Below are positions 36,260 to 44,500 of a DNA stretch of 64,000 nucleotides, one piece after another. The notes beneath the pieces are model-generated. The model had not been told where the DNA came from. It worked only from the letters and a program-made list of their open reading frames with translations, and ran no database searches. The DNA is from Paenibacillus sp. Soil766 (lineage in GTDB: Bacteria; Bacillota; Bacilli; Paenibacillales; NBRC-103111): contig NZ_LMSJ01000060.1 in assembly GCF_001428105.1 (NCBI RefSeq), positions 124,001 to 188,000 of the forward strand, given 5' to 3'. How positions within the stretch are numbered: position 1 is the first letter of the stretch; each line of letters begins with the position of its first letter. The position numbers were made by a program, and so were the translations under genes.

Positions 36260-36967
36260 TCATATATATTTGATCAAAATACTTTCCACATGCTCCAAAT
36301 GCTCGCGCATCGCCTCTGATGCCAGCACCGGATCTCCGCTGAGGATCGCTTCATGAATCACTTTATGCTCCTTCAAAAGCTGGACAGCCACTTCCTGATT
36401 CGCATAGAGCTCCGCGCGTCGAATATCGCGAATCATCATTTCCATCGCATTGCGGATCGAGTCACACGTCTGCACCATGATGGCGTTATGCGTCGCTTGC
36501 ACGAGCAGCTCATGAAAGGCAAGATCGGTTCGTTCACCCTCCGCATCATCGCCAACAGAATTCTCCATGTCTTGCATGATGCGCTCCAGCTGAGCTAAGT
36601 CCTCCGTCGTTCGTTTCCGCGCAGCAATGGCCGCGATCGATATCTCGAGAGATTGCCGCACTTCCATGAGCTCCAGAAGCGTGGTTCGATTCATCCGCAG
36701 CGATGTCCACTCGGGCAATGAAACCTCCGCTGGCGCCTGCCGAATGACACGACAAGCACCGCCTTGGCGAATCTCAATGAGGCCCATCGCTTTCAATGCG
36801 CTGAGGGCTTCCCGCATCGTGGAACGACCGACGCCGAAGCGATCGGACAGCTCTTTGGTAGAAGGAAGCTTATCGCCCATCTTCAACTGACCCTGTATGA
36901 TCATCTCTTTGATCTGCTGAGCAATCTCATCATAGTGATTCTGTTTCTGCAGCTTCGTAACTTCCAT
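36260..36967 (-). CDS. lutR: FadR-type GntR regulator of the lactate operon (LutR-like)
   Basis: 235-residue repressor: a winged helix-turn-helix (LPSTKELSDRFGVGRSTMRE, about residues 34-53) followed by the all-helical FadR/FCD effector domain (about 85-230). It follows lutC by 13 bp, and a TNGTNNNACNA operator lies in front of lutA, so it very probably represses lutABC until lactate is present. The ATG at 36967 (MEVTKLQK) is preferred because AGAGG stands eight bases before it; an upstream start would run into the lutC gene. Symbol given by analogy to Bacillus. Confidence 0.85.
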   Translation of the reverse strand: MEVTKLQKQNHYDEIAQQIKEMIIQGQLKMGDKLPSTKELSDRFGVGRSTMREALSALKAMGLIEIRQGGACRVIRQAPAEVSLPEWTSLRMNRTTLLELMEVRQSLEISIAAIAARKRTTEDLAQLERIMQDMENSVGDDAEGERTDLAFHELLVQATHNAIMVQTCDSIRNAMEMMIRDIRRAELYANQEVAVQLLKEHKVIHEAILSGDPVLASEAMREHLEHVESILIKYI

Positions 36968-36980
36968 ATGAATACCTCTT

Positions 36981-37721
36981 CTATCCGATAAGTAGCACGT
37001 GCACAATCCCTGGACCGTGAACACCAATCGTCAAATCGTTCTCAATGTCCGCCGAGCGGCTTGGACCCGAGATGAAGTGAATGCCGGCAGGCAGGTCTTC
37101 CCTTGCTATCTGATCGAGTGGGGCGAGAATTTCGCCTAGTCTCGTTCGCAATCGTTCAATCGGCAGCAAGACGATCAGTGCCGTAGGGAGCAAACTCACC
37201 GAGCGGCCCTTCTCTTTCGATGATAACACAGTTAGAGAACCTGTGTAAGCCGCTGCATGATCCGCTAGGACAATCCCCAGATCGGCATTCGCTGCACTAG
37301 CCTTCCAGTTCGTATCCTCATCGGTATTCCAGATCGAGAGGTTGACACCGGGAAGAGCTTCATCTAGTTCCAGCGCATGTAATTCCGCTTGGTCCTGATG
37401 GATAACTCGTTTAACACTTAACATGCTCACGAGTTCTTGAATGGTTGCCTTCGCCGCTTCCATCGAAGGTACTCGGACGACGTGCCCGCCTGCGGCATGG
37501 AAGTTCGCTGTGAAGTTCTCGATGCGTTCTTCTGGAGACCAGTTGAACGTTTTCCAGCTATCTGAAGCCCCTTGGAAAGGATGGGCTGGCTTCTCCGTCA
37601 CCCGTGCGCGCCCCAGCTTCTGGGCGATGCCCTGGATGAAACGCTCCTGCTCAGCCAGCGATTGTTGATCCAATGCCGTTAATTTCTCCTGCCACTCAGG
37701 CGTTATATCACGTTTAGCCAT
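36981..37721 (-). CDS. lutC: L-lactate utilisation protein C (LUD domain)
   Basis: 246-residue LUD-domain subunit of the LutABC L-lactate oxidase complex. The ATG at 37721 lies eight bases inside the end of lutB, with GGGAGG before it; an in-frame start further upstream would lie deep inside lutB and lacks support. The C-terminus has the family HFISGPSRSADIENDLTIGV, diagnostic of LutC. Confidence 0.94.
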   Translation of the reverse strand: MAKRDITPEWQEKLTALDQQSLAEQERFIQGIAQKLGRARVTEKPAHPFQGASDSWKTFNWSPEERIENFTANFHAAGGHVVRVPSMEAAKATIQELVSMLSVKRVIHQDQAELHALELDEALPGVNLSIWNTDEDTNWKASAANADLGIVLADHAAAYTGSLTVLSSKEKGRSVSLLPTALIVLLPIERLRTRLGEILAPLDQIAREDLPAGIHFISGPSRSADIENDLTIGVHGPGIVHVLLIG

Positions 37722-39237
37722 GATGATGTCCTCCCTTTCCTCCCTTTTTACCTCGTGCAGCCAGTGCTTCCGCCAACCTTGCTTGAATCGCAGGATCAGC
37801 CTCTGTAAGACCATGGCGAATTTCTTGCTCGAGTGTTTTCCAGCCATCTCGGAAGGATGCCTTCGGCAGGCTTGGCGTCACTCTGTAGGAGTTCCAACCT
37901 TTGAGCGGCCCTACCTTCAGACGGATGCCGCCGTCGCGAACGACGAGCTTTTGACCGATGCGCCCCAGCTTGAGAACCGCGTTCATACGCTTCGAGTTCC
38001 CCATCAGCGCAGCAAAGCCCTTCATTCCCGCGGCCTCGATCTTATCACCATGGCCGCTTTCGACCTTGCGGCGGCGCAGCGACACGAGCATGTCGTGCAG
38101 CGGGATCTTCACTGGGCATGCTTCATAGCAGGCACCGCAAAGACTTGAAGCGTTGGCGATGTCGTCCCATTCCGCCACATTTTTCTTGAGCGCCGGCGTA
38201 AGCACCGCGCCGATCGGGCCGCTGTACGTGCCGCCATAGGCATGACCACCAATATGGCGGTACACCGGGCAGGCGTTCAGGCAAGCACCGCAGCGGATGC
38301 AGTTAAGCAGCTCTTGGAACTCGGGATCACCGAGCTGCTGCGAGCGCCCGTTGTCTACGATGATGATGTGCATCTCTTCCGGACCATCGGCATCTGCGTC
38401 TCTTCTTGGACCTGTGATACCGGACATGTACACGGTCAGCTTTTGCCCTGTTGCAGAACGTGGGAGCAAGGTCGCCATGACCTCAAGATCCGACCACGTC
38501 GGGATAATACGCTCCATCCCCATGAGCGTGATTTGCGTCTTAGGCACCGTTGTGACCATGCGGGCGTTGCCTTCATTTTCGAACAAGACCATCGATCCGC
38601 TCTCCGCAATGGCAAAATTGCAGCCCGTCATCCCGATATCCGCTTCTAGGAATTTCTCTCTTAATTTCTTACGAACGTAGCCAGCCAGAATCGTCGTGTC
38701 GGGAGCCAACGTTTCCCCAGCATCTTTGGAGAGCAGGTCAGCGATCTGGTATCTATTTTTATGAATCGCAGGAATGATGATATGGGACGGCGTCTCGTCC
38801 GCCAGCTGAATGATGTACTCGCCTAGATCCGTCTCAATCGCTTCAACACCAATCGAGGCAAGCGCTTTGTTCAAATGCAGCTCCTCCGTCACCATCGACT
38901 TGGATTTGACGACCGATTTGGCTTGTTTGGCTGCTGCGATTTCCAGGGAAATTTTAACTGCTTCTACATCTGTATCGGCAAAATGCACATGAACCCCGTT
39001 CGCTCGCGCATTATTCGCAAACGTCGTTAAATAATAATCCAAATGCGCGATCGTATGCAGCCGAATTTGTCTGCCGCGTTCGCGCCAATCATCCCAATTG
39101 CCGTGATCGGCCGCTGCTTTCAGTTTACCGCCGCGAAGCCGCTCAGTCGTAAACTTCACTGCTTTACGAAGAAACTCATCGTTCAGCGCGAGGTCTGCCC
39201 GTTCCTTAACTGTTGACTTAGTCGTCGTGTGACTCAT
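37714..39237 (-). CDS. lutB: L-lactate utilisation iron-sulfur protein B
   Basis: 507-residue subunit with an N-terminal LUD domain and a central ferredoxin-like region. Two 4Fe-4S cysteine clusters are visible: CIRCGACLNACPVYR and CGACYEACPVKIP. It passes electrons from lactate toward the respiratory chain together with LutA and LutC. It ends in a Gly/Lys/His-rich tail (KKGGKGGHHHG) that may partly reflect the overlapping lutC ribosome binding site. The ATG overlaps the lutA stop (ATGA). Confidence 0.95.
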   Translation of the reverse strand: MSHTTTKSTVKERADLALNDEFLRKAVKFTTERLRGGKLKAAADHGNWDDWRERGRQIRLHTIAHLDYYLTTFANNARANGVHVHFADTDVEAVKISLEIAAAKQAKSVVKSKSMVTEELHLNKALASIGVEAIETDLGEYIIQLADETPSHIIIPAIHKNRYQIADLLSKDAGETLAPDTTILAGYVRKKLREKFLEADIGMTGCNFAIAESGSMVLFENEGNARMVTTVPKTQITLMGMERIIPTWSDLEVMATLLPRSATGQKLTVYMSGITGPRRDADADGPEEMHIIIVDNGRSQQLGDPEFQELLNCIRCGACLNACPVYRHIGGHAYGGTYSGPIGAVLTPALKKNVAEWDDIANASSLCGACYEACPVKIPLHDMLVSLRRRKVESGHGDKIEAAGMKGFAALMGNSKRMNAVLKLGRIGQKLVVRDGGIRLKVGPLKGWNSYRVTPSLPKASFRDGWKTLEQEIRHGLTEADPAIQARLAEALAARGKKGGKGGHHHG

Positions 39238-39962
39238 GCTCGCTTCACCCCTTCATATAGCAGCTCAGCTAGATGCATCACCTTCACCGGCTCATTCCGA
39301 TAGCGCAAATTGCCCGCAATATTCATCAAACAAGCCAAATCCAGACCGACGAGCACCTCAGCCTCAGTTTCCTTCACATGATCGACCTTCTCCTGCACCA
39401 TCGCACCGGAGATGTCCGCCATCTTCACCGCAAAGGTTCCACCGAATCCACAGCAATCTTCTGCAAAAGGAAGCGGCACAAGCTCCAAGTCTTTGACACC
39501 TTGGAGAAGAGCGAGCGGCTCTGACTTCACGCCGAGCAGCCTGCTTCCGTGGCAAGACGGATGGTACGTTACTTTATGTGGAAACACAGCGCCCAAGTCT
39601 TCGATGTTTAGAACATTGACGAGGAACTGTGTAAATTCATACGTTTTGTTTTGAAGCTGTGTCGCTTTCTCCATCCACTCTGGTTCATCCTTAAATAAAT
39701 TCGCATAGTGATGAATCATATACGTGCATGAGCCCGATGGTGAAATCACAAAGTCACTATCCTCAAATGCGGTAAGAATCGTCTTCGCTGTTGCTCGCGC
39801 CTCATCCCAGTAACCACTGTTATAGGCAGGCTGGCCGCAGCACGTTTGCACCGTCGGCAATTCTAACAGGACGCCATAATGTCCGAGCAGACGCGCAATT
39901 GCCTCGCCAACCTTCGGATATAGTGCATCACTTAGACACGTAATAAATAAGGAAACCTTCAT
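39234..39962 (-). CDS. lutA: L-lactate utilisation protein A (CCG domains)
   Basis: 242-residue subunit with two cysteine-rich CCG domains (CCGQPAYNSG near residue 41 and CCGFGGTFAVK near 170), like GlpC and heterodisulfide reductase. The family start MKVSLFITCLSD is at 39962; the longer frame would add 16 residues with no counterpart in known LutA proteins. The GntR operator is 38 bp upstream. First gene of lutABC-lutR. Confidence 0.94.
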   Translation of the reverse strand: MKVSLFITCLSDALYPKVGEAIARLLGHYGVLLELPTVQTCCGQPAYNSGYWDEARATAKTILTAFEDSDFVISPSGSCTYMIHHYANLFKDEPEWMEKATQLQNKTYEFTQFLVNVLNIEDLGAVFPHKVTYHPSCHGSRLLGVKSEPLALLQGVKDLELVPLPFAEDCCGFGGTFAVKMADISGAMVQEKVDHVKETEAEVLVGLDLACLMNIAGNLRYRNEPVKVMHLAELLYEGVKRA

Positions 39963-39999
39963 AAGGAGAAGCCCCACTTTCTTTCGATAACTTATCAGG

Positions 40000-40010
40000 T
40001 TGTCAGACAA
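40000..40010. promoter_or_regulatory. Operator for the LutR-like repressor
   Basis: Perfect dyad TTGTCAGACAA fits the FadR-subfamily operator TNGTNNNACNA, 38 bp before the lutA start. The matching regulator gene ends the same operon. Confidence 0.65.
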
Positions 40011-40026
40011 GTTGAGTGTAACATAA

Positions 40027-40056
40027 ACCCCCTCGTCTTGAGAAGGGGGTTATTGC
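40027..40056 (-). terminator. Terminator of the DUF4177 gene
   Basis: AACCCCCT / AAGGGGGTT stem just after the stop of the small gene at 40071. The T-run on the minus strand is short (TTTATGTT). It separates that gene from the lut operon. Confidence 0.6.
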
Positions 40057-40070
40057 GGATAGTCCGCGCA

Positions 40071-40253
40071 TTATCCAAGTTTCCGTTCAAAAATAATCTC
40101 ATAGGCCATTGGCTTCCCATGACCGTTATAATTAGTTGGCAGTACCTGCACCAATCGCCAGCCCTCTTGGGCGTGCTCATCAATGGTTTCGCGATGCTTC
40201 GCCGAACTGAAAAATCCACCTAGCGTCGTTTCGACATACTTATACTCGTACAT
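40071..40253 (-). CDS. DUF4177-family small protein
   Basis: 60-residue protein starting MYEYKYVETTLGGFF, with the family pattern Y.Y..V......F.......EGWRLVQVLP. Such proteins are widespread in Firmicutes with no known function. GAGGGAGGG stands before the ATG at 40253, and a terminator follows. An upstream in-frame start is less likely. Confidence 0.75.
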   Translation of the reverse strand: MYEYKYVETTLGGFFSSAKHRETIDEHAQEGWRLVQVLPTNYNGHGKPMAYEIIFERKLG

Positions 40254-40342
40254 AGTATTCCCTCCCTCTACTACTAAGTATACTAGCATACGGTATGCGA
40301 TATCCGTTCGCTTCACCTAATTTCCAATGATGGAATCGCTGT

Positions 40343-41443
40343 TCAAGAAGGCGCAGATCCCGCTAAAGGATCCAGAGATTGTTCCCCATTCGTCAGCCAT
40401 TCCAAGTTAAATCTCGCTATTACCATAAAATGATACTTCAAATCGCCGTTCCATTTCTCATAATAGCAATAGATGGTTCGTTTGTCAGGACTGACCGCAA
40501 GATCCGAGTAAGCGGATCCCCCTGGAGCAATTACTTTGGAATACGTCCAAGACTTCCCTTCATCCACTGACATTTTCACGGATACATTGGACCTGTCTCT
40601 TGGGTTATTCACATTCGAGAACAACAGCCTGTTCGTATCATACTCGCTCTGCTCTGTGAATCGCAGCAGGCTGCCACAAACTTTGGGGTCAGTCAAATCA
40701 CTGACCAAAGCTGGAGCAGACCAATCGCTGCATCCGTTCGAGCTTGTGGCCACCGAGCGCATACAGGTATCCGCATCATTTCTCATATTGAGCATGACAG
40801 TCCCGTCAACCAGCTGTACGGCTGTTGTTTCATTGGGACTCGGTATCGCTGGTGTGTCCCAGATAATATCTCCCCGATGCCATGTTGCTCCACCGTCATC
40901 ACTGTAGATCGTGGACACGACCGCAGGCGCATGGGAGGTATGCAATGAAAGCCAAACAGGCACGACCATTCTGCCGTTATATAACTGAATGCCATGCCCA
41001 GGCCCAGTTGCAATAACCGTCCAGGCATACTCGGATTTATACGCATCAAATACGGGTGTAATATCTACAGGAGATGTCCAAGTCGTACCATGATCCGTGC
41101 TTTTCATATAGTAAGCTTGGTTATATTCCTTACAGTACAGAAAATGTACAGTCCCGCTATTCTTTTCTGCAATCATAACCGGATTGTTAATCGTATTGCC
41201 TGTAGACACGCCGTCCACTAGCAAAACTCTGCTCTCCCACGTACTGCCGCCATCCATACTTCTTCTCATGTAGACGTCAATGATCGCCCAGTCGGATGTC
41301 CTCTTCCTCGCTTCCGTGTACGTAATCACCGTACCATTGCCAGTAACAACAATGCCGGGAATTCTGTACTGGGCATAGCCGTCAACCGTCGCCTCAAACA
41401 GAATCGTTTCATCATAAAATGGTGTTGCAACCTTATGCTGCAT
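40343..41443 (-). CDS. GH33 sialidase-family enzyme without signal peptide
   Basis: 366-residue six-bladed beta-propeller. Five Asp-box repeats are visible (for example SMDGGSTWES, STDHGTTWTS, SDDGGATWHR). Residues matching the sialidase catalytic set are kept: Arg in YRIPG, acid/base Asp in RTSDWA, Glu in SPNETTA, Arg in CMRSVAT and PRDRSN, and the nucleophilic Tyr in GSAYSDLAVS. No signal peptide follows the ATG at 41443 (GGAGGA eight bases before), so it should stay in the cytosol. It is by eye strikingly similar along its whole length to the GH33 domain of 55413-58337 and stops just where that protein's accessory domains begin. Last gene of this cluster arm. Confidence 0.9.
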   Translation of the reverse strand: MQHKVATPFYDETILFEATVDGYAQYRIPGIVVTGNGTVITYTEARKRTSDWAIIDVYMRRSMDGGSTWESRVLLVDGVSTGNTINNPVMIAEKNSGTVHFLYCKEYNQAYYMKSTDHGTTWTSPVDITPVFDAYKSEYAWTVIATGPGHGIQLYNGRMVVPVWLSLHTSHAPAVVSTIYSDDGGATWHRGDIIWDTPAIPSPNETTAVQLVDGTVMLNMRNDADTCMRSVATSSNGCSDWSAPALVSDLTDPKVCGSLLRFTEQSEYDTNRLLFSNVNNPRDRSNVSVKMSVDEGKSWTYSKVIAPGGSAYSDLAVSPDKRTIYCYYEKWNGDLKYHFMVIARFNLEWLTNGEQSLDPLAGSAPS

Positions 41444-41477
41444 TTCAAAATTTCCTCCTTGCATGCTTATGTGATGA

Positions 41478-41512
41478 GAAGACCAACTGCCGATAAGGGC
41501 ATATTGGTCTTC
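41478..41512 (-). terminator. Hairpin after the large sialidase gene
   Basis: GAAGACCAA / TTGGTCTTC with inner TGCC / GGCA pairs. The tail on the minus strand is TCATCACAT, so it may only partly terminate before the next sialidase gene. Confidence 0.5.
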
Positions 41513-41523
41513 GAGGTTGTGTC

Positions 41524-44500
41524 TTACTGAATATCCAGCAGTCTGGATAAAATAACTGCTGCTTCCGCTCTCGTTGAGAGACTCCGCGGGGCAAATGTCA
41601 CGTCATCTACGCCTTGTAATAAGCGGTATTTCACACTGAGATCTGCAAAACGTCTTGCATATTCGGAGATCTGTGCAGCATCCTGGAACGTTTCGAGATA
41701 TTTACCTGTTGCGGATGAAGCTTTTCCTAATTGATTTACAAGCACCCTTCCAATCATCACAGACATATCCTGTCTTGAGATGTAAGCATCAGGATCAAAG
41801 GTACCGTCACCTCTGCCTTCAATTAATCCAGCTTGAACAGCCGAAGATACCTCTTTGTAGAACCAATCACTCGATTTAACATCCTGAAAGCTGCTTACAG
41901 CGCCGCTGTCCATGAGTTTGAGCTCTCTGACCAGAAGTGCTGCGAATTGCGCTCTTGTTACATGACCGGAAGGTTGATATGCAGCTTCGCTTGTTCCAAC
42001 GATGATCCCCTTCGCCGCCATTGCCTCAATCGCGGACTTCGCCCAAACAGATCCGTCGATATCGCCAAAGCTCTTCGCATTCATTTTCACCGCATAATAG
42101 CTGAAGTGAGAAGTTGTAAAATAAACGGTCCCCGTTGCTTCATCATAGTTCCCTGCCATATTTTCAAGATCACCGTTGTCATTGATAAAAAATACCGTTA
42201 TTTGATCTGGTTTCTCGCCTGGCTTCAGGGTATAAGGCAGTGTGATTTCCACGGGCGTGCTGAAGGCGCTGAGCTTCTTGTCTCCGATCGCAGCTGTGAA
42301 ATCGTATACGGTATTGCCGTCTACTACTGACTTGATAGCCTCGGAAAGCCTGTCGGCGTCCAGCTTTTTAACTGCAAGCGAAACGGCTTCATGCCCTGCT
42401 GAGCGGAAAATTTCCGGTGCAAATGCAATCTTTGCAACCCCTGTATCGATGGCAATGCGATCAATCGCAAGCTCTTCCGCTTTGGCGATTAAGCCTGTAG
42501 GAAGCTTGGCTTCCACTTCTGTTACATTCGCTCCGGCTGCTGCTTTCATTTCCAGAACAGACGGAACTTTGACATCTGCATGTGCTGCAGCAAGCTCTTG
42601 GTTGATTTCCTTCACCGTTTGCTTGATGATACCTAATTTGGCAGCAAGATCAGCTACAATGGAGTCCTCCACAACCAAACTGGATTTATGATCGGTCACG
42701 ACTGACGTTACGACCGTTACAGCTGTCTTTTGAATCGCCTTATTCGCTGCGTTGAGCAATGCATGGGCAATGGCGTTGATGTCGATGCCAGCTGCTTCTG
42801 CTGACTTGATAATCGTCGACGCGCTTTTAATTATCTCAACCGTCTTGCTTACGGCTGCCGCTGGGTCTTGAATAGCCTCAATCGCCTGAGCTGTTTCGTT
42901 AATAAGCTGCGCAGCCTGATGTACTGCGTCGGAGGCGGCAGCTTCGTTACCCAGTTTTACCAAAGTCTCTGCTGCCGTGGTCAAGCTGTCCTTCGTCTGC
43001 AGGCTTGGATCCGTGATAATGACTGGAGGCAGTTCCGTTGGCTGTTGGCTGCCTTCGTCTTCGCCATCAGTGCTTGCAATCACAAGCCCAGCGATTGCGG
43101 CTTGCACGGCTGCCTTCACACGATCAATACCAGCTTGGGTAATAGCATCACTGTCAAGCTCTACCTCTGCGGCTGTCAGCGCCGCTTGCAGGGCAGCCCA
43201 ACTGAGGGGCGTATACGTTGTTGCGTTATGCGCCTTTGCTTCGCCAATCTTGCTCACGAGATCCGTTGTATTCGCCGGCTGCCTCGACGCAAGCTCCTGT
43301 ATGTCTGAGACACTCAGCCCGTAGTTGTACAAACGGATCTCGTCCATTTTGCCATTCCAAGGACGATTGGCTCCGCTTCCTGCTTTTCCAATTCTCAGAA
43401 TATGATTGCCATTAGATACGTTAAAAGGGGTCGAAACTTTGTTAGCCTTCTCTACGCCATTCACATAAATGTAGAGCTTATCTTGCTTTCGTTGGAAAGC
43501 TAAATGTGTCCATTGATTCGTACGTAGGGTTGAACTTGGCGTCCACATGGTCGTTTCTGCGCCACTAAAGCCAGTATTAAGCTGCACGGCATCACCCGAA
43601 GTGCGTGCCCACCATTGACTGACTGGATTCGAATTAGCACCGTACCAGAAGAGGAATCTGTCCCCATTTAATTGATTCGCATAAACCCAAGTCGTTACGG
43701 TAAAGTCACCCGTCCCGAATCGAATTCCCTCATCGGCGCCGGTAATATCGACAAAATCGGTTGCATTGTTGAATTGCAACGATTGTCCGATGTACCCTGG
43801 CGCATAGGAGGCACCATAGATGACTGCCGTGACACTTGCTGCTGCCGAAGAATCATAGACGCTATTGCTGCCGGAATGCTCGAATTTATAGTTGCCAATA
43901 AGTCCGATTTGCTCAAACTTGGCAACAAGATGAACGTCTTCCGTGCCAAGTGTAAACGTGTACTCTTGCGTATCGCTTACGGTCGTGCCATTACGGGTCC
44001 AACCAACGAATTTATATCCCGCGTCCGCTGTAGCATTCACAGTAACACTAGCCCCTTGGAGATACACCCCGCCTCCAACGACAGTTCCTCCGATTGTCGG
44101 TGACACGGAAACGGTGTGGGAAATCGTAATCTCATAATTCGCAACAAGCTTAACCGCTTGTGATCCCATCGTAAATGTATAAGTAGGATTAGTGCTGACC
44201 TCACTTCCACCGGCAGTCCAGTTCACAAATCGATAGTTAGCGTTAGCTATAGCGGATACAGTCACGCTATCTCCTGTTGCAGCGTAACCGCCGCCGCCAG
44301 TCACGCTTCCTCCCTCTACAGGGCTGGCCGTTGCCGTTACCTGATAGCCAGGTACTAGAACCAAAATCATATCCTGCAAATTCGACTTCGCTTGATTCAC
44401 ACCCGATTGCGAGATGCCATCGCTGTCCAGAAGCGCTTCAGCTGCCGCTAAAGCGGATTGAAGGTTTGCCCAGCTTTGCGCGGGATACTCGCTTTCAACT

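Noticed and set aside
37722..37847. Longer LutC N-terminus of 42 extra residues
   Set aside because: It would lie wholly within lutB, and the GGGAGG site supports the ATG at 37721, which also gives the normal family length.
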